Positions 34,583-45,019 are shown, numbered from the stretch's first letter. The stretch is 64,000 nucleotides of DNA from Boseongicola sp. SB0665_bin_10 (GCA_009838075.1 VXSG01000050.1:44978-108977); one strand, 5' to 3'. The notes: generated by a model from the letters alone, not told the origin. Program-made: numbers and translations.

Positions 34583-36072
34583 GCAAGGAACTGAAGAACT
34601 ACGTCGCAGGACGATGGATCGGCTCCAGCACGACCTTCGACAAGGTCAGCCCGTTCAACGGCGCTCATGTGGCGAAGGTGCACGAGGCGAGCGCAACCTT
34701 GGTCGACGAGGCGGTCACGCGGGGCCACGAAGTTTCCATCGGCGGCAACGCCTCCATTTGGGGCGATCTTCCCCTGAAGCAGCGGCTGGCGGTGATCCAT
34801 GACCTTGCCGACAGGTTGGAGGCGCGTGTCGAAGACCTAGTCGAAGCGGAGGTCGCTGACACGGGTCGCAGCCATTGGCAGGCGTCGGTCTTCGACGGCG
34901 CGCGCGCGGCACGGCTGTTTCGGTCTTATGCCGATGCCGCCGCATCGTTGGAGAACCGCAGCATGCAGTTCTCTGGGGAGATGGGTTTCCAAGGCATGTG
35001 GCATTCGACGCGGCGCCCCAAGGGGGTCATCGCCTGCATCTGCCCCTGGAACGTACCGATTCTCATGGCATGCATGAAGGTCGCGCCGGCATTGGTGATG
35101 GGCAACTCGGCCATCCTGAAGCCTTCCGAGGAGACCCCGTCTTCCGCGACGGTCCTGGCCGAAGTCATGGCTGCCTCCGATGTCCCGGATGGCGCGTTCA
35201 GCCTTGTGCACGGTTTCGGAGCCGGTTCCACGGGCGAGTTCCTGGCATCGCACCCGAAAGTGGACGCCATCACGTTCACGGGCGAAAGCGGCACGGGCTC
35301 GGCCATCATGAAGGTCGCGGCAACCGGCTTGCGAGAAGTTTCGTTGGAGCTTGGCGGCAAGAACGCAGCGCTTGTCTTCGATGACGCGCGCATGGATGCC
35401 GTGGCCGAGGGCATGACCAGGTCCGCCTTCTTCAATTGCGGCCAGATCTGCTTCTGCACCGAACGCGCATACGTTCACCGCTCGCGCTTCGACGAATTCG
35501 TGGAGATGATGGCGGAAATCGCCTCCGGGATCATCATCGGCGAAAGGAGCCATAACGGGTTCAGCATCGGCCCGCTTATCAGCCACGGGCACCGTGACAA
35601 GGTCAAGGCACTGCTGGATGCCGTGCCGGCACATGGTGGCGAGTTCGTTGCCGGCGGCGGAATTCCGTCATTCGGAGACGCGCGCGACAACGGAGCCTTT
35701 GTCGAGCCGGCGGTCGCCATCGGGTCGCCCGAGGATTCGCCCTTCGTGAAGCAGGAGGCCTTCGGTCCGGTCTTGCATGTCGCACCGTTCAGCGACGAAG
35801 ACGAAGCCGTCGCGCTGGCCAATGACACCCAATACGGTCTTGCCACGTGCATCTGGACCGAGAACCTCAATCGCGCCCAACGTGTCGCCCCGAGGGTTCG
35901 CGTCGGTCACGCCTGGATCAACTCGTGGCAAATCCGCGATCTGATGAGCCCACTCACCGGTGCGAAGGCTTCTGGCGTCGGCGATCAAGGCGGGCGGCTA
36001 AGCCTTGAATTTTCGTCCCTGCCACAGACCGTGACCACCCGTATCTTTGAAGAGGATCCCGCATGGCCGTGA
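34579..36072 (+). CDS. NAD(P)-dependent aldehyde dehydrogenase
   Basis: This 497-residue ALDH has general base Glu257 (LELGGKNA), catalytic Cys291 (FNCGQICFCTERA) and Asn158 in CPWNVP. The AFFNCGQICFCTE stretch resembles 2-hydroxymuconic-semialdehyde and related dehydrogenases. It overlaps the sulfatase by 4 nt and the ThDP enzyme by 10 nt. A ThDP decarboxylase followed by aldehyde oxidation is a logical two-step route from a 2-keto acid, so this enzyme may oxidise the ThDP enzyme product. Confidence 0.86.
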   Translation: MSKELKNYVAGRWIGSSTTFDKVSPFNGAHVAKVHEASATLVDEAVTRGHEVSIGGNASIWGDLPLKQRLAVIHDLADRLEARVEDLVEAEVADTGRSHWQASVFDGARAARLFRSYADAAASLENRSMQFSGEMGFQGMWHSTRRPKGVIACICPWNVPILMACMKVAPALVMGNSAILKPSEETPSSATVLAEVMAASDVPDGAFSLVHGFGAGSTGEFLASHPKVDAITFTGESGTGSAIMKVAATGLREVSLELGGKNAALVFDDARMDAVAEGMTRSAFFNCGQICFCTERAYVHRSRFDEFVEMMAEIASGIIIGERSHNGFSIGPLISHGHRDKVKALLDAVPAHGGEFVAGGGIPSFGDARDNGAFVEPAVAIGSPEDSPFVKQEAFGPVLHVAPFSDEDEAVALANDTQYGLATCIWTENLNRAQRVAPRVRVGHAWINSWQIRDLMSPLTGAKASGVGDQGGRLSLEFSSLPQTVTTRIFEEDPAWP

Positions 36073-37742
36073 TGGTGTCGGCCGCAGAGGCGATTCTGCG
36101 TTCACTGAAATCGAACGGGGTGGATACGCTCTTCATCAATCCGGGCTCGGACTTCGCGCCGGTCATCGAGGCGTATGCCAAGACCGGCGGGGCCGACTTG
36201 CCGGAAGCCATAGCCGCGGCGCATGAAAACGTCGTGGTGACGATGGCGCATGGCTACTTCCTTGCGACCGGAAAGATGGCGGCGGCCGCGGTGCATGTGA
36301 ACGTGGGGCTCGCCAACGCGGTGATGGGGCTCTTGAACGCGCGCTCCGATGACGTGCCGATATTCATGATCTCTGGCCGCAATCCGTTGACCGAGGGCGG
36401 CCGCATGGGCAGCCGCCAAACACCCATCCAGTACGGCCAGGAGATGTTCGACCAGACGGGCATCGTTCGAGAATCCGTGAAATGGGACTACGAGCTACGG
36501 TATGCCGAGAACGCTGCCGACCTGGTGTCGAGAGGCTGTTCGGTGGCCATGACGGAGCCCAAGGGTGCGGTCTACATGTCGCTCCCGCGCGAACCGCTAT
36601 GTGAGGAGACCGAGGTGCCGGGTCCGCCCAGCCAGGTGGCGCCAGCCGTATCCCATCCCGACCCGCAGGCCATTGCGGAAGCGGCGGCCAAGCTGGCAGC
36701 GGCCAGGAACCCCCTCATTGTCTGTTCCCGCGGCGATGTGGAAGGCGAAGTCAGCGCCGAGCTGATGGCGATGGCCGAAGAGAACTCGATTGCGGTCAGC
36801 GAAGTCTTCGTCACCCGCAACATATTGCCAACACGGTGGAAGAACGGGGTAGGCGGCAACATCGGAGCGCATCTTCCGGACGCTGACGCAGTGCTGGTGG
36901 TCGATGCATCGGTCGCCTGGATCGAAGCCAAGGCCAGCCCGGCCCCGGATGCCGAAGTGATCCATCTTGGCCCAGACCCCCTGTTCGCCCGCATGCCCGT
37001 TCGCGGCTACCGGACGACGCAAGCCATCCAATGCAATGCGGCCAAGGGGATCAAGGCGTTGCGGGCCGCACTTCCCGGGACGCCCGATCCGGCGCGGCAG
37101 GCGGGCATCGAGGCACGCCATGCCGAGTTCCGCGCCCGCATGTCGTCGAAGATCGAAGTGGGCTCCAGCGGGCTTGCCAACAAGCCATGGATCGCCAAGT
37201 GCATTTCCGAGGTTCTGGGCGACGGGGCTGTCTTCGCCGAGCGGGGCGGACCGCGGCCCTTGTACGACGTTACCGGACCGAACCAGTGGTTTGGCAACAC
37301 GCAGGCCGGAGGGCTCGGTTGGGGTTTGCCGGCCGCGCTCGGCTATCAGCTTGGAAATCGCGACAGGCTGACGGTCTGCGTGATCGGCGACGGGTCATAC
37401 ATGTTCGCAAACCCGATTGCGTGCCATCAAGTGGCGGCCGCCCAACGCCTGCCGGTGCTGACGGTGGTCCTTAACAATGGTTCCTGGGACGCGGTGCGCA
37501 TATCGACGCTAGACATCTACCCCGATGGCGAAGCTGCCAGGGCGAACCACGTGCCAACGGTTCCCTTCATGCCAGTGCCGGCCTACGGCGACATCGCGGG
37601 CGCTGCCGGCTGCCATGCCGAGAACGTGGAACGGGCCGAGGACATGCCTGCCGCACTGGAGCGCGCACTCAAGGCCATTCGTGATGAAGGGCGTCAGGTC
37701 TTGCTCGACGTGAAGATCGGGATGGACGACGGTGAAAAGTAG
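36063..37742 (+). CDS. ThDP-dependent enzyme (acetolactate-synthase/benzoylformate-decarboxylase-like)
   Basis: This 559-residue protein has the three-domain layout of ThDP decarboxylases. The N-terminal PYR domain has the catalytic Glu near AAHENVVVTMAHGYF. A central domain follows, then a PP domain with GDGSYMFANPIACHQVAAAQ and LNNGSWDAVR. It lacks a clear FAD-site signature. Likely activity is decarboxylation of a 2-keto acid or carboligation. A GAGG lies 8 bp before ATG 36063; ATG 36072 is an alternative. The substrate cannot be assigned; phenylglyoxylate-like, oxalyl-type and sulfo-keto acids are options. Confidence 0.82.
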   Translation: MAVMVSAAEAILRSLKSNGVDTLFINPGSDFAPVIEAYAKTGGADLPEAIAAAHENVVVTMAHGYFLATGKMAAAAVHVNVGLANAVMGLLNARSDDVPIFMISGRNPLTEGGRMGSRQTPIQYGQEMFDQTGIVRESVKWDYELRYAENAADLVSRGCSVAMTEPKGAVYMSLPREPLCEETEVPGPPSQVAPAVSHPDPQAIAEAAAKLAAARNPLIVCSRGDVEGEVSAELMAMAEENSIAVSEVFVTRNILPTRWKNGVGGNIGAHLPDADAVLVVDASVAWIEAKASPAPDAEVIHLGPDPLFARMPVRGYRTTQAIQCNAAKGIKALRAALPGTPDPARQAGIEARHAEFRARMSSKIEVGSSGLANKPWIAKCISEVLGDGAVFAERGGPRPLYDVTGPNQWFGNTQAGGLGWGLPAALGYQLGNRDRLTVCVIGDGSYMFANPIACHQVAAAQRLPVLTVVLNNGSWDAVRISTLDIYPDGEAARANHVPTVPFMPVPAYGDIAGAAGCHAENVERAEDMPAALERALKAIRDEGRQVLLDVKIGMDDGEK

Positions 37743-39166
<1,424 letters not shown>

Positions 39167-39186
39167 AGCCATGGTCAATGGGGGCC

Positions 39187-39215
39187 CATGCCGAGAGTGC
39201 ATCAAGCTCGGCATG
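39187..39215 (+). terminator. Hairpin after the LigM-like pseudogene
   Basis: CATGCCGAG (39187-39195) and CTCGGCATG (39207-39215) form a perfect 9-bp stem with an 11-nt loop, 20 bp after the pseudogene stop. There is no strong T-run, so it is a weak or Rho-assisted terminator candidate. Confidence 0.45.
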
Positions 39216-39366
39216 CGGGTTGGTTGATTGACCCGGATTTCGCAGAACAAGGTTCGAAGGGCCGTGCAGTCCGGTTCGTGCGAGTCACTTGAAGACTGAA
39301 GGAATCAGCGGACCACTGCCGGCCGGGAACAGACCGTCGCGTGACGGGAAGACCAGGAACCGCACA

Positions 39367-40182
39367 ATGACCACTGACACCGTGCTTGTCCAGCCGACCG
39401 ACAAGATCCTCACCCGCGTCGATGGCGCGGACGGACAAGTGATCTTCAACAATCCCAAACGGCACAATGCCGTCTCGCTGGAAATGTGGGATGCCATGGA
39501 GCAGGCGCTTGCCGCCTTCGCCGAGGACGACACCGTGCGCGTGACGGTTCTTTCCGGCGCCGGAGGCAAGGCCTTTGTCTCGGGCGCCGACATTTCTAAT
39601 TTCGAGACGGAACGTGGCTCGAAGGAAGCGAACGAGCGTGACGACACCCGGCTCAGGGCGGTCTGTCACGCAATCGAAAACTATCCGAAGCCCACCATAG
39701 CCATGATCAAAGGTCATTGCATCGGCGGCGGGCTGAACCTGGCGGCATGCACTGACATGCGCATTGCCTCGGCCAAGTCGTTCTTTGGCATGCCGACGGT
39801 GAAGCTGTCGCCGGGCTATCCATTTGACGCGATTCGGAGGCTGGTCGATGCCGCGGGCGCCGCCGCTGCCGGGCAACTGATGTTCATGGTCAGGCCGATC
39901 GACGCAGAGACGGCGCTGCGGATCGGGCTTGTCCAGGAGGTCGTGGCCGAGGATGCGCTGGAAGAACGCGTGGCGGCGCTGGCCGACGCCGTCGCCGGTG
40001 ACGCGCCGCTGACCATTTGGGCGATGAAGTACGTCGCGACGCAGGTGACGCAAACCGACCCGTCGGCACGTGATCTGGTGCGTTGCGAGGCAATGGTCGC
40101 CGACTGCTTTGCGTCGGAAGACTATGTCGAGGGACGCAGGTTCTTCATGGAAAGACGGAAACCTGACTTCAAGGGCCGCTGA
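39367..40182 (+). CDS. Crotonase-fold protein, possibly a YgfG-like (methyl)malonyl-CoA decarboxylase
   Basis: This 271-residue crotonase has the oxyanion-hole segments KAFVSGADISNF and GHCIGGGLNLAACTD. Both Glu residues needed by enoyl-CoA hydratases appear to be replaced: the CELA Glu is Asn (GGGLNLA) and the PEI Glu is Thr (GMPTVKL). The following SPGYPFDAIRRL and the C-terminal SEDYVEGRRFFMERRKPDFKGR resemble methylmalonyl-CoA decarboxylase YgfG. With MatB 220 bp downstream, decarboxylation of malonyl- or methylmalonyl-CoA is an attractive guess. Annotation as plain enoyl-CoA hydratase would be less well supported. The start ATG 39367 has no strong ribosome site. Confidence 0.8.
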   Translation: MTTDTVLVQPTDKILTRVDGADGQVIFNNPKRHNAVSLEMWDAMEQALAAFAEDDTVRVTVLSGAGGKAFVSGADISNFETERGSKEANERDDTRLRAVCHAIENYPKPTIAMIKGHCIGGGLNLAACTDMRIASAKSFFGMPTVKLSPGYPFDAIRRLVDAAGAAAAGQLMFMVRPIDAETALRIGLVQEVVAEDALEERVAALADAVAGDAPLTIWAMKYVATQVTQTDPSARDLVRCEAMVADCFASEDYVEGRRFFMERRKPDFKGR

Positions 40183-40186
40183 CGGT

Positions 40187-40408
40187 GTGGAATACGGTAT
40201 CTTGCAATTCGCCCACTCGGCAGCGGCAGCCTTTGGCACCGCGATGCTGTATAGTGTCGGCGGCATCGCCGGGGCGTTGCTGACGGCAATTCCCGTGCCA
40301 CCCGTCCTTGGGGCCAAGGAATCCGTGCCGGTGGTGGCGACCGCAGTTCGGGAGACCTTCGTCGGCATCGGCGCGGCCTGCATGCTTTGGAAAGGGGTGT
40401 CGGGATGA
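40187..40408 (+). CDS. Small two-segment membrane protein (hypothetical)
   Basis: A 73-codon frame starts at GTG 40187, 4 bp after the crotonase stop, and its TGA overlaps the MatB ATG by 4 nt. It encodes hydrophobic stretches at about residues 10-30 (AAAAFGTAMLYSVGGIAGAL) and 50-68 (TAVRETFVGIGAACMLW). The exact ATGA overlap argues for real translation. I recognise no family; it could be a remnant of a longer membrane protein. The GTG start is provisional. Confidence 0.5.
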   Translation: MEYGILQFAHSAAAAFGTAMLYSVGGIAGALLTAIPVPPVLGAKESVPVVATAVRETFVGIGAACMLWKGVSG

Positions 40409-41919
40409 ATCCACTCGCAGACGCACTGGTTGCGCCACTTGAAATGCGCGGTGACGCGGTCCTTGTCCGCCCCGACGGCAGCGAGATGCCCGGCGACGTC
40501 CTTTACCGGCTGTCCGGTCGGATCGCCAACGTGCTCGTGGATGCCGGGGTGCGGCCCGGCGACCGGGTGGCGATGCAGACGGAGAAGTCGCCCGAGGCGC
40601 TGGCGCTCTACCTCGCCTGCCTGCGCGCCGGCGGGTTGTTCCTGCCGCTCAACACGGCGTACACGGCTGCCGAAATCGACTACTTTCTCGGCGACGCGGA
40701 GCCGCGCGTTGCGATCTGCGTCCCTGCCGCCGAGGCGGCACTGCGAGCCGTGACCGAATCCAAGGGCATCACCCTGCTGACGCTCGACGGAGCGGCGACC
40801 GGCACGCTGGTCGAGCGCGCGGCAGAGGCGCCCGAGGACTTTGCATCTGTCACGCGCCGCGCCGACGATCTTGCCGCGATCCTCTATACTTCGGGGACGA
40901 CCGGCCGCTCGAAGGGCGCCATGCTGAGCCATGGCAATCTCCTGTCGAACGCCGACGCTCTCATTGAAACCTGGCGCTTTGCCGCAGCGGACATCTTGCT
41001 TCATGCCCTGCCGATATTCCACGTGCACGGCCTGTTCGTGGCGACGAACGTGATGCTGCGAGTCGGCGGACGGATGATCTTCCTGCCGAAGTTCGACGTC
41101 GACTCGGTGTTGGCGCAGTTGCCGCGTGCCACCGCCATGATGGGTGTGCCGACCTTCTACACGCGCCTCTTGGGTGACGGGCGCCTCACCCGTGAAGCGA
41201 CCTCGCACATGCGGCTCTTCACTTCGGGATCCGCGCCCTTGCTGGCCGAAACCCATCGGGCGTTCGAGGCTCGTACCGGCCACCGCATCCTTGAACGCTA
41301 CGGAATGAGCGAAACGACAATGAGCACGTCGAATCCGTACGATGGCGAGCGTCGAGCCGGCACGGTCGGCCTTCCGCTGCCTGGCGTTGAACTGCGCATT
41401 GTCGATGCGGAATCCGGCGTCGATGTGCCACAGGGCGAAATCGGCATCCTGGAGGTTCGCGGACCCAACGTGTTCAAGGGATATTGGCGGATGCCGGAGA
41501 AGTCGGCGGACGAGTTTCGCGAGGACGGGTTCTTTGTCACGGGCGACATGGCGCGGATTGATGCGGACGGCTACATCACCATTGTCGGCCGCGCCAAGGA
41601 TCTGGTGATCTCGGGCGGGTACAACGTCTATCCGAAGGAAGTCGAAGGGGAGATCGACGGCGTGGAGGGGGTCGTGGAATCCGCGGTCATCGGCGCGCCG
41701 CATGCAGATTTCGGGGAAGGGGTTGTGGCAATAGTCGTGCGCGTGCCTGGCAGCGAGATCGAAGCCGAGGACATCATGGCGGCCCTGCACGACCGCCTGG
41801 CAAAGTTCAAGCAACCGAAGGCGATCTTCTTCATAGACGAACTGCCACGCAACACAATGGGCAAGGTCCAGAAGAATGCCCTGAGGGAGATGTTCGGTGA
41901 CGTGTTCGCGGAGGACTAG
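40405..41919 (+). CDS. matB: Malonyl-CoA synthetase (MatB)
   Basis: This 504-residue adenylate-forming enzyme activates malonate (some relatives also methylmalonate) to the CoA thioester with ATP. It has the P-loop-like YTSGTTGRSKGAM near residue 160 and HALPIFHVHGLFVATN. It has the A5 motif YGMSETTMSTSNPYDGERRAG, where the Arg of the MatB-specific TSNPYDG-R stretch is thought to bind the distal carboxylate. GRAKDLVISGGYNVYPKE and the C-terminal Lys in NTMGKVQKN complete the family pattern. Adjacent to a possible malonyl-CoA decarboxylase-like crotonase, it suggests a malonate-to-acetyl-CoA module. Confidence 0.88.
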   Translation: MNPLADALVAPLEMRGDAVLVRPDGSEMPGDVLYRLSGRIANVLVDAGVRPGDRVAMQTEKSPEALALYLACLRAGGLFLPLNTAYTAAEIDYFLGDAEPRVAICVPAAEAALRAVTESKGITLLTLDGAATGTLVERAAEAPEDFASVTRRADDLAAILYTSGTTGRSKGAMLSHGNLLSNADALIETWRFAAADILLHALPIFHVHGLFVATNVMLRVGGRMIFLPKFDVDSVLAQLPRATAMMGVPTFYTRLLGDGRLTREATSHMRLFTSGSAPLLAETHRAFEARTGHRILERYGMSETTMSTSNPYDGERRAGTVGLPLPGVELRIVDAESGVDVPQGEIGILEVRGPNVFKGYWRMPEKSADEFREDGFFVTGDMARIDADGYITIVGRAKDLVISGGYNVYPKEVEGEIDGVEGVVESAVIGAPHADFGEGVVAIVVRVPGSEIEAEDIMAALHDRLAKFKQPKAIFFIDELPRNTMGKVQKNALREMFGDVFAED

Positions 41920-42297
41920 GAACGTGCTGCGCCAAGGGAGAGTGTCAAGACTGACGCTGACGTGGGCTGAAGACGGCGTTCGCAACCGGCCCCGGCAGCA
42001 GGGTACAGCGGCGTGATTCGCTGGAGAGATCGACGCCCAGGAAAGAGTTTCCAGACTTGCCGGCACGCGCCGCGATCCTGGAAATTCGCGTGAAGGCTTC
42101 AAATGGCCGCGGCTGGCATTGGGCGCGTGGCTCGGCGAGGACGCACCTTGAACGCGAGCGCAGCTCTGGGCTGGCCTGGACATGACGCTCGTTGGCGGCA
42201 GGCCGAAGGGTGCACGGCGCGTTCAAGTGGACAATGCGGTTGAATTTGAGTGCGTCCATATGGTTACTTCCCCGGACGGGCAAAAAAGGAGTTCAAT
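41920..42297. other. 378-bp intergenic stretch
   Basis: No gene or clear regulatory repeat is recognised. It ends in a strong Shine-Dalgarno (AAAAAAGGAG) for the GTG start at 42298. Confidence 0.5.
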
Positions 42298-43344
42298 GTG
42301 GCTTTTCGTATCGTAATTCTAGGCGCGTCCTACGGATCGCTCCTGTCGACGAAACTGTTGATGGCCGGCCATGACGTCACGCTCGTCTGCCTTCCGGAAG
42401 AGGCGGAACTGATCAATTCGGCGGGAACGATCGTGAGGATCACCTTGAAGGGCGAAAGTGAGCCGTGCCTGATCCGGTCTGGCGAGCAGCCCGGACGTCT
42501 GGATGCCAGGACTCCGGATGAAGTGGATCCGGAAGATTGCGATCTCGTGGGGCTGGCGATGCAAGAGCCGCAGTTTCGTGCGCCGCCAGTCTGGGGGTTG
42601 ATGGAGCGGATTGCCGGAGCGCGGAAGCCGTGCCTGTCGATCATGAACATGCCACCGCTTGCCTACCTTCGACGCATTCCCGGTCTGGACACGGAAGCGT
42701 TGAGGCACTGCTACACCGAGCCGAAGGTTTGGGATGCATTCAACCCTGACTGCGTGTCCTTGTGCAGTCCGGATCCGCAGGCGTTTCGGCCGCCTGAGGA
42801 AGGCCTGAACTTCCTGCACGTCGGGTTGCCCACCAACTTCAAGGCGGCGACGTTTGCGTCAGAAGCGCACAACGCGATCCTGAACCGGCTGGCCGAAGAC
42901 ATCGCTTCCGTCCGGTTGGACGGGCGGGATGTGCCCGTGAAGTTACGCGTGCACGACTCCCTGTTCGTGCCGTTCGCGAAGTGGTCGATGCTTCTGACGG
43001 GAAACTACAGGGCGATAACGCCGGAAGCGCCTCGGTCGATCAAGGATGCGGTTCATTCCGACATCGAACTGTCCCGGGAGATCTATGCCTGGGTGGATTC
43101 CGTGGCTGCGCGGCTTGGAGCCTGTCCCGAGGACCATGTGCCGTTCGAGAAATATGCGAAGGCAGCGGAAAGTCTCCTGAAACCGTCTTCCGCCGCACGG
43201 GCCGCGTTTGCAGGAGCTCCGCAAATCGAGCGCGTGGACAAGCTCGTTCAGGCAATCGGCAAGACACTCGGCCTCGAGAACGCAACCGTGGACGACACCG
43301 TGGAGACCGTCGACGTCCGGCTTGAACTGAATCGATCCGAATAG
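42298..43344 (+). CDS. Ketopantoate-reductase-like NAD(P)-binding protein
   Basis: This 348-residue protein starts with a Rossmann unit, IVILGASYGSLLSTKLLMAG, and a second-strand end VCLPEEAELI, resembling ApbA/PanE-type reductases. The motif is GxSxGS rather than the usual GxGxxG. The C-terminal half is helical (KWSMLLTGNYRAI; DELVQAIGK-like tail) as in that superfamily, but true PanE residues are not evident. I chose GTG 42298 because AAGGAG lies 6-8 bp upstream and the Rossmann strand begins at residue 3. It has no obvious operon partner; the substrate is unknown. Confidence 0.65.
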   Translation: MAFRIVILGASYGSLLSTKLLMAGHDVTLVCLPEEAELINSAGTIVRITLKGESEPCLIRSGEQPGRLDARTPDEVDPEDCDLVGLAMQEPQFRAPPVWGLMERIAGARKPCLSIMNMPPLAYLRRIPGLDTEALRHCYTEPKVWDAFNPDCVSLCSPDPQAFRPPEEGLNFLHVGLPTNFKAATFASEAHNAILNRLAEDIASVRLDGRDVPVKLRVHDSLFVPFAKWSMLLTGNYRAITPEAPRSIKDAVHSDIELSREIYAWVDSVAARLGACPEDHVPFEKYAKAAESLLKPSSAARAAFAGAPQIERVDKLVQAIGKTLGLENATVDDTVETVDVRLELNRSE

Positions 43345-43677
43345 GGATCGGGCGAGCGCGCAGGAAGATCCGCGACCCTCTTCGATTGCTCGCGAAGGTG
43401 GACGAATCGAGGCGACGTGGAGACAGGGATCAGGTCGGATATTCTGATGCTGCGGAAGGTTTGCTGCGCTGCACGATGGCCGCTTGATCCGGGTTCGCCT
43501 GCCATTCATCAGGTGCGCCGCCGGTCGCGCATGACCGCGCTTCCCATGGGCGTCTGTCAATTCTCGGCGTCCGCAGATGATCTTCGGGACCGGACGGCGG
43601 TCAATGCGCGCGGCGTCAGGGAAGCGGCCGGTCAAGGAGCGCCCGCATCCGGCAGAGCCAGATCTCAAGTGCGCGCA
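43345..43677. other. 333-bp gap between convergent genes
   Basis: This gap between the reductase-like gene and puuD (both ending here) holds no recognised gene, repeat or RNA. Confidence 0.5.
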
Positions 43678-44919
43678 TCAGTTTCTGCCACGTATCGCGT
43701 TGCGGTACCATGCTACGATGGTGGCGCGGCTTCCCTCGTCCATGGTGGAAACCGCGTTTGGCGGCGGCATGGCATGGGTCACGCCCGCCTGGAGAAAAAT
43801 CTGCCTTGCCTGGCGCGCGACGTCGGATTCCGTTTCCAGCACCACGCCATTGGGAGGCCAGTGCATGCCATCCCAAACCGGCTCGCGCGCGTGGCACATC
43901 GAGCAGTTGCCAAGCACGACGTCGAATGCATCGCCAAACCCGTCGGCCGAAGCGAACTGTCGCTCAAGAGGCGTGAGCGTGCGCGCTTCGGCTTCTTCAA
44001 GGGTGTCGAGCATCGGCGCCACCGAGAGCCAGGCCATTATGACGAAGAGAACGGCGGTGGCTGCCCAGGTCCAGTTCGGCCCCGACCCCGTCGCGTGCAA
44101 CGTGTTGAAGTAGTGCCGGATCGTGACGCCGGTCAGGAACACCAGGCTCGCGATGATCCAGCTGTGTGCCGTCGCGAAGGCAAGCGGATAGTGGATCGAG
44201 AGCATGAGGAATATGACCGGGAGGGTCAGGTAGTTGTTGTGCGTTGACCTGAGCTTTGCGATCTTTCCGTATTCCGGATCGGGTGCACGACCTGCCTTCA
44301 GATCTTCCACGACAATCTTCTGGTTCGGGATGATGATGAAGAAGACGTTTGCAGTCATGATCGTGGCAGTGAATGCCCCGAGATGTATGAGCGCGGCACG
44401 GCCCGTGAAGAGCTGGTTGAGACCCCAGCTCATCGCAACGATGATCAGGAAGAGGGCCAGCATCATCGCCGTCGGGTGGTCGCCGAGCCTGGACTTGCAG
44501 AGAAAGTCGTACAGAAGCCAGCCCACGCCGATCGACGCAGCCGAGATCGCGATGCCTTGCCAGAGTGACAGGTCGATCTTGGTCGGGTCGAGCAGGTACA
44601 ACTCTCCGCCAAGCCAGTAGATGATCATGAGGAGTACAGCGCCCGACAGCCACGTCGTGTAGCTCTCCCACTTGAACCAGACCAGGTGCTCCGGCATGTT
44701 CTCTGGCGCGACGAGGTATTTCCGGATGTGGTAGAAGCCGCCCCCGTGCACCTGCCATTCCTCGCCATGCACGCCCGCGGGCAGATTCGGCGCCTTCTTC
44801 AGCCCCAGATCGAGCGCGATGAAATAGAACGACGAGCCGATCCAGGCGATCGCCGTGATGACGTGGAGCCAGCGAACTGCGAAGGCCACCCAGTCCCAGA
44901 TTGCGGCCAGATCATACAT
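43678..44919 (-). CDS. puuD: Urate hydroxylase PuuD (membrane urate dehydrogenase with cytochrome c domain)
   Basis: This 413-residue protein has an N-terminal membrane domain with eight or nine segments (WLHVITAIAWIGSSFYFIAL; TANVFFIIIPNQ) and a C-terminal cytochrome c domain. The heme motif CSMCH is at residues 339-343, with a distal Met in HAMPPPN. This layout is specific to PuuD, which oxidises urate to 5-hydroxyisourate and passes electrons to the respiratory chain. It is divergent from the LysR gene at 45020. No urate oxidase of the soluble types is seen. Confidence 0.93.
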   Translation of the reverse strand: MYDLAAIWDWVAFAVRWLHVITAIAWIGSSFYFIALDLGLKKAPNLPAGVHGEEWQVHGGGFYHIRKYLVAPENMPEHLVWFKWESYTTWLSGAVLLMIIYWLGGELYLLDPTKIDLSLWQGIAISAASIGVGWLLYDFLCKSRLGDHPTAMMLALFLIIVAMSWGLNQLFTGRAALIHLGAFTATIMTANVFFIIIPNQKIVVEDLKAGRAPDPEYGKIAKLRSTHNNYLTLPVIFLMLSIHYPLAFATAHSWIIASLVFLTGVTIRHYFNTLHATGSGPNWTWAATAVLFVIMAWLSVAPMLDTLEEAEARTLTPLERQFASADGFGDAFDVVLGNCSMCHAREPVWDGMHWPPNGVVLETESDVARQARQIFLQAGVTHAMPPPNAVSTMDEGSRATIVAWYRNAIRGRN

Positions 44920-45019
44920 GGCGTGCCTCCCAATGCGTCGGATTCATTGCAGACTAGGCGGAATGTCATTGTTCTGGTATTTATTTGAAATGTGATGCTG
45001 CATCAAAAATTCCAAAACA
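44920..45019. promoter_or_regulatory. puuD/LysR divergent promoter with LTTR box
   Basis: The gap contains a perfect T-N11-A palindrome, TGATGC-t-GCATCA, at 44993-45005, the classical LysR-type binding site. A larger near-perfect inverted repeat flanks it: CATTGTTCTGG (44967-44977) and CCAAAACAATG (45012-45022, including the lysR ATG), one mismatch in 11. The layout suggests the LysR protein represses itself and controls puuD. Confidence 0.65.

Noticed and set aside
39202..42183. Very long open stretch on the minus strand (about 990 codons) opposite the crotonase and MatB genes
   Set aside because: It is arginine/histidine-rich, shows no domain and is antisense to two well-supported genes; a known artefact of GC-rich codon use.
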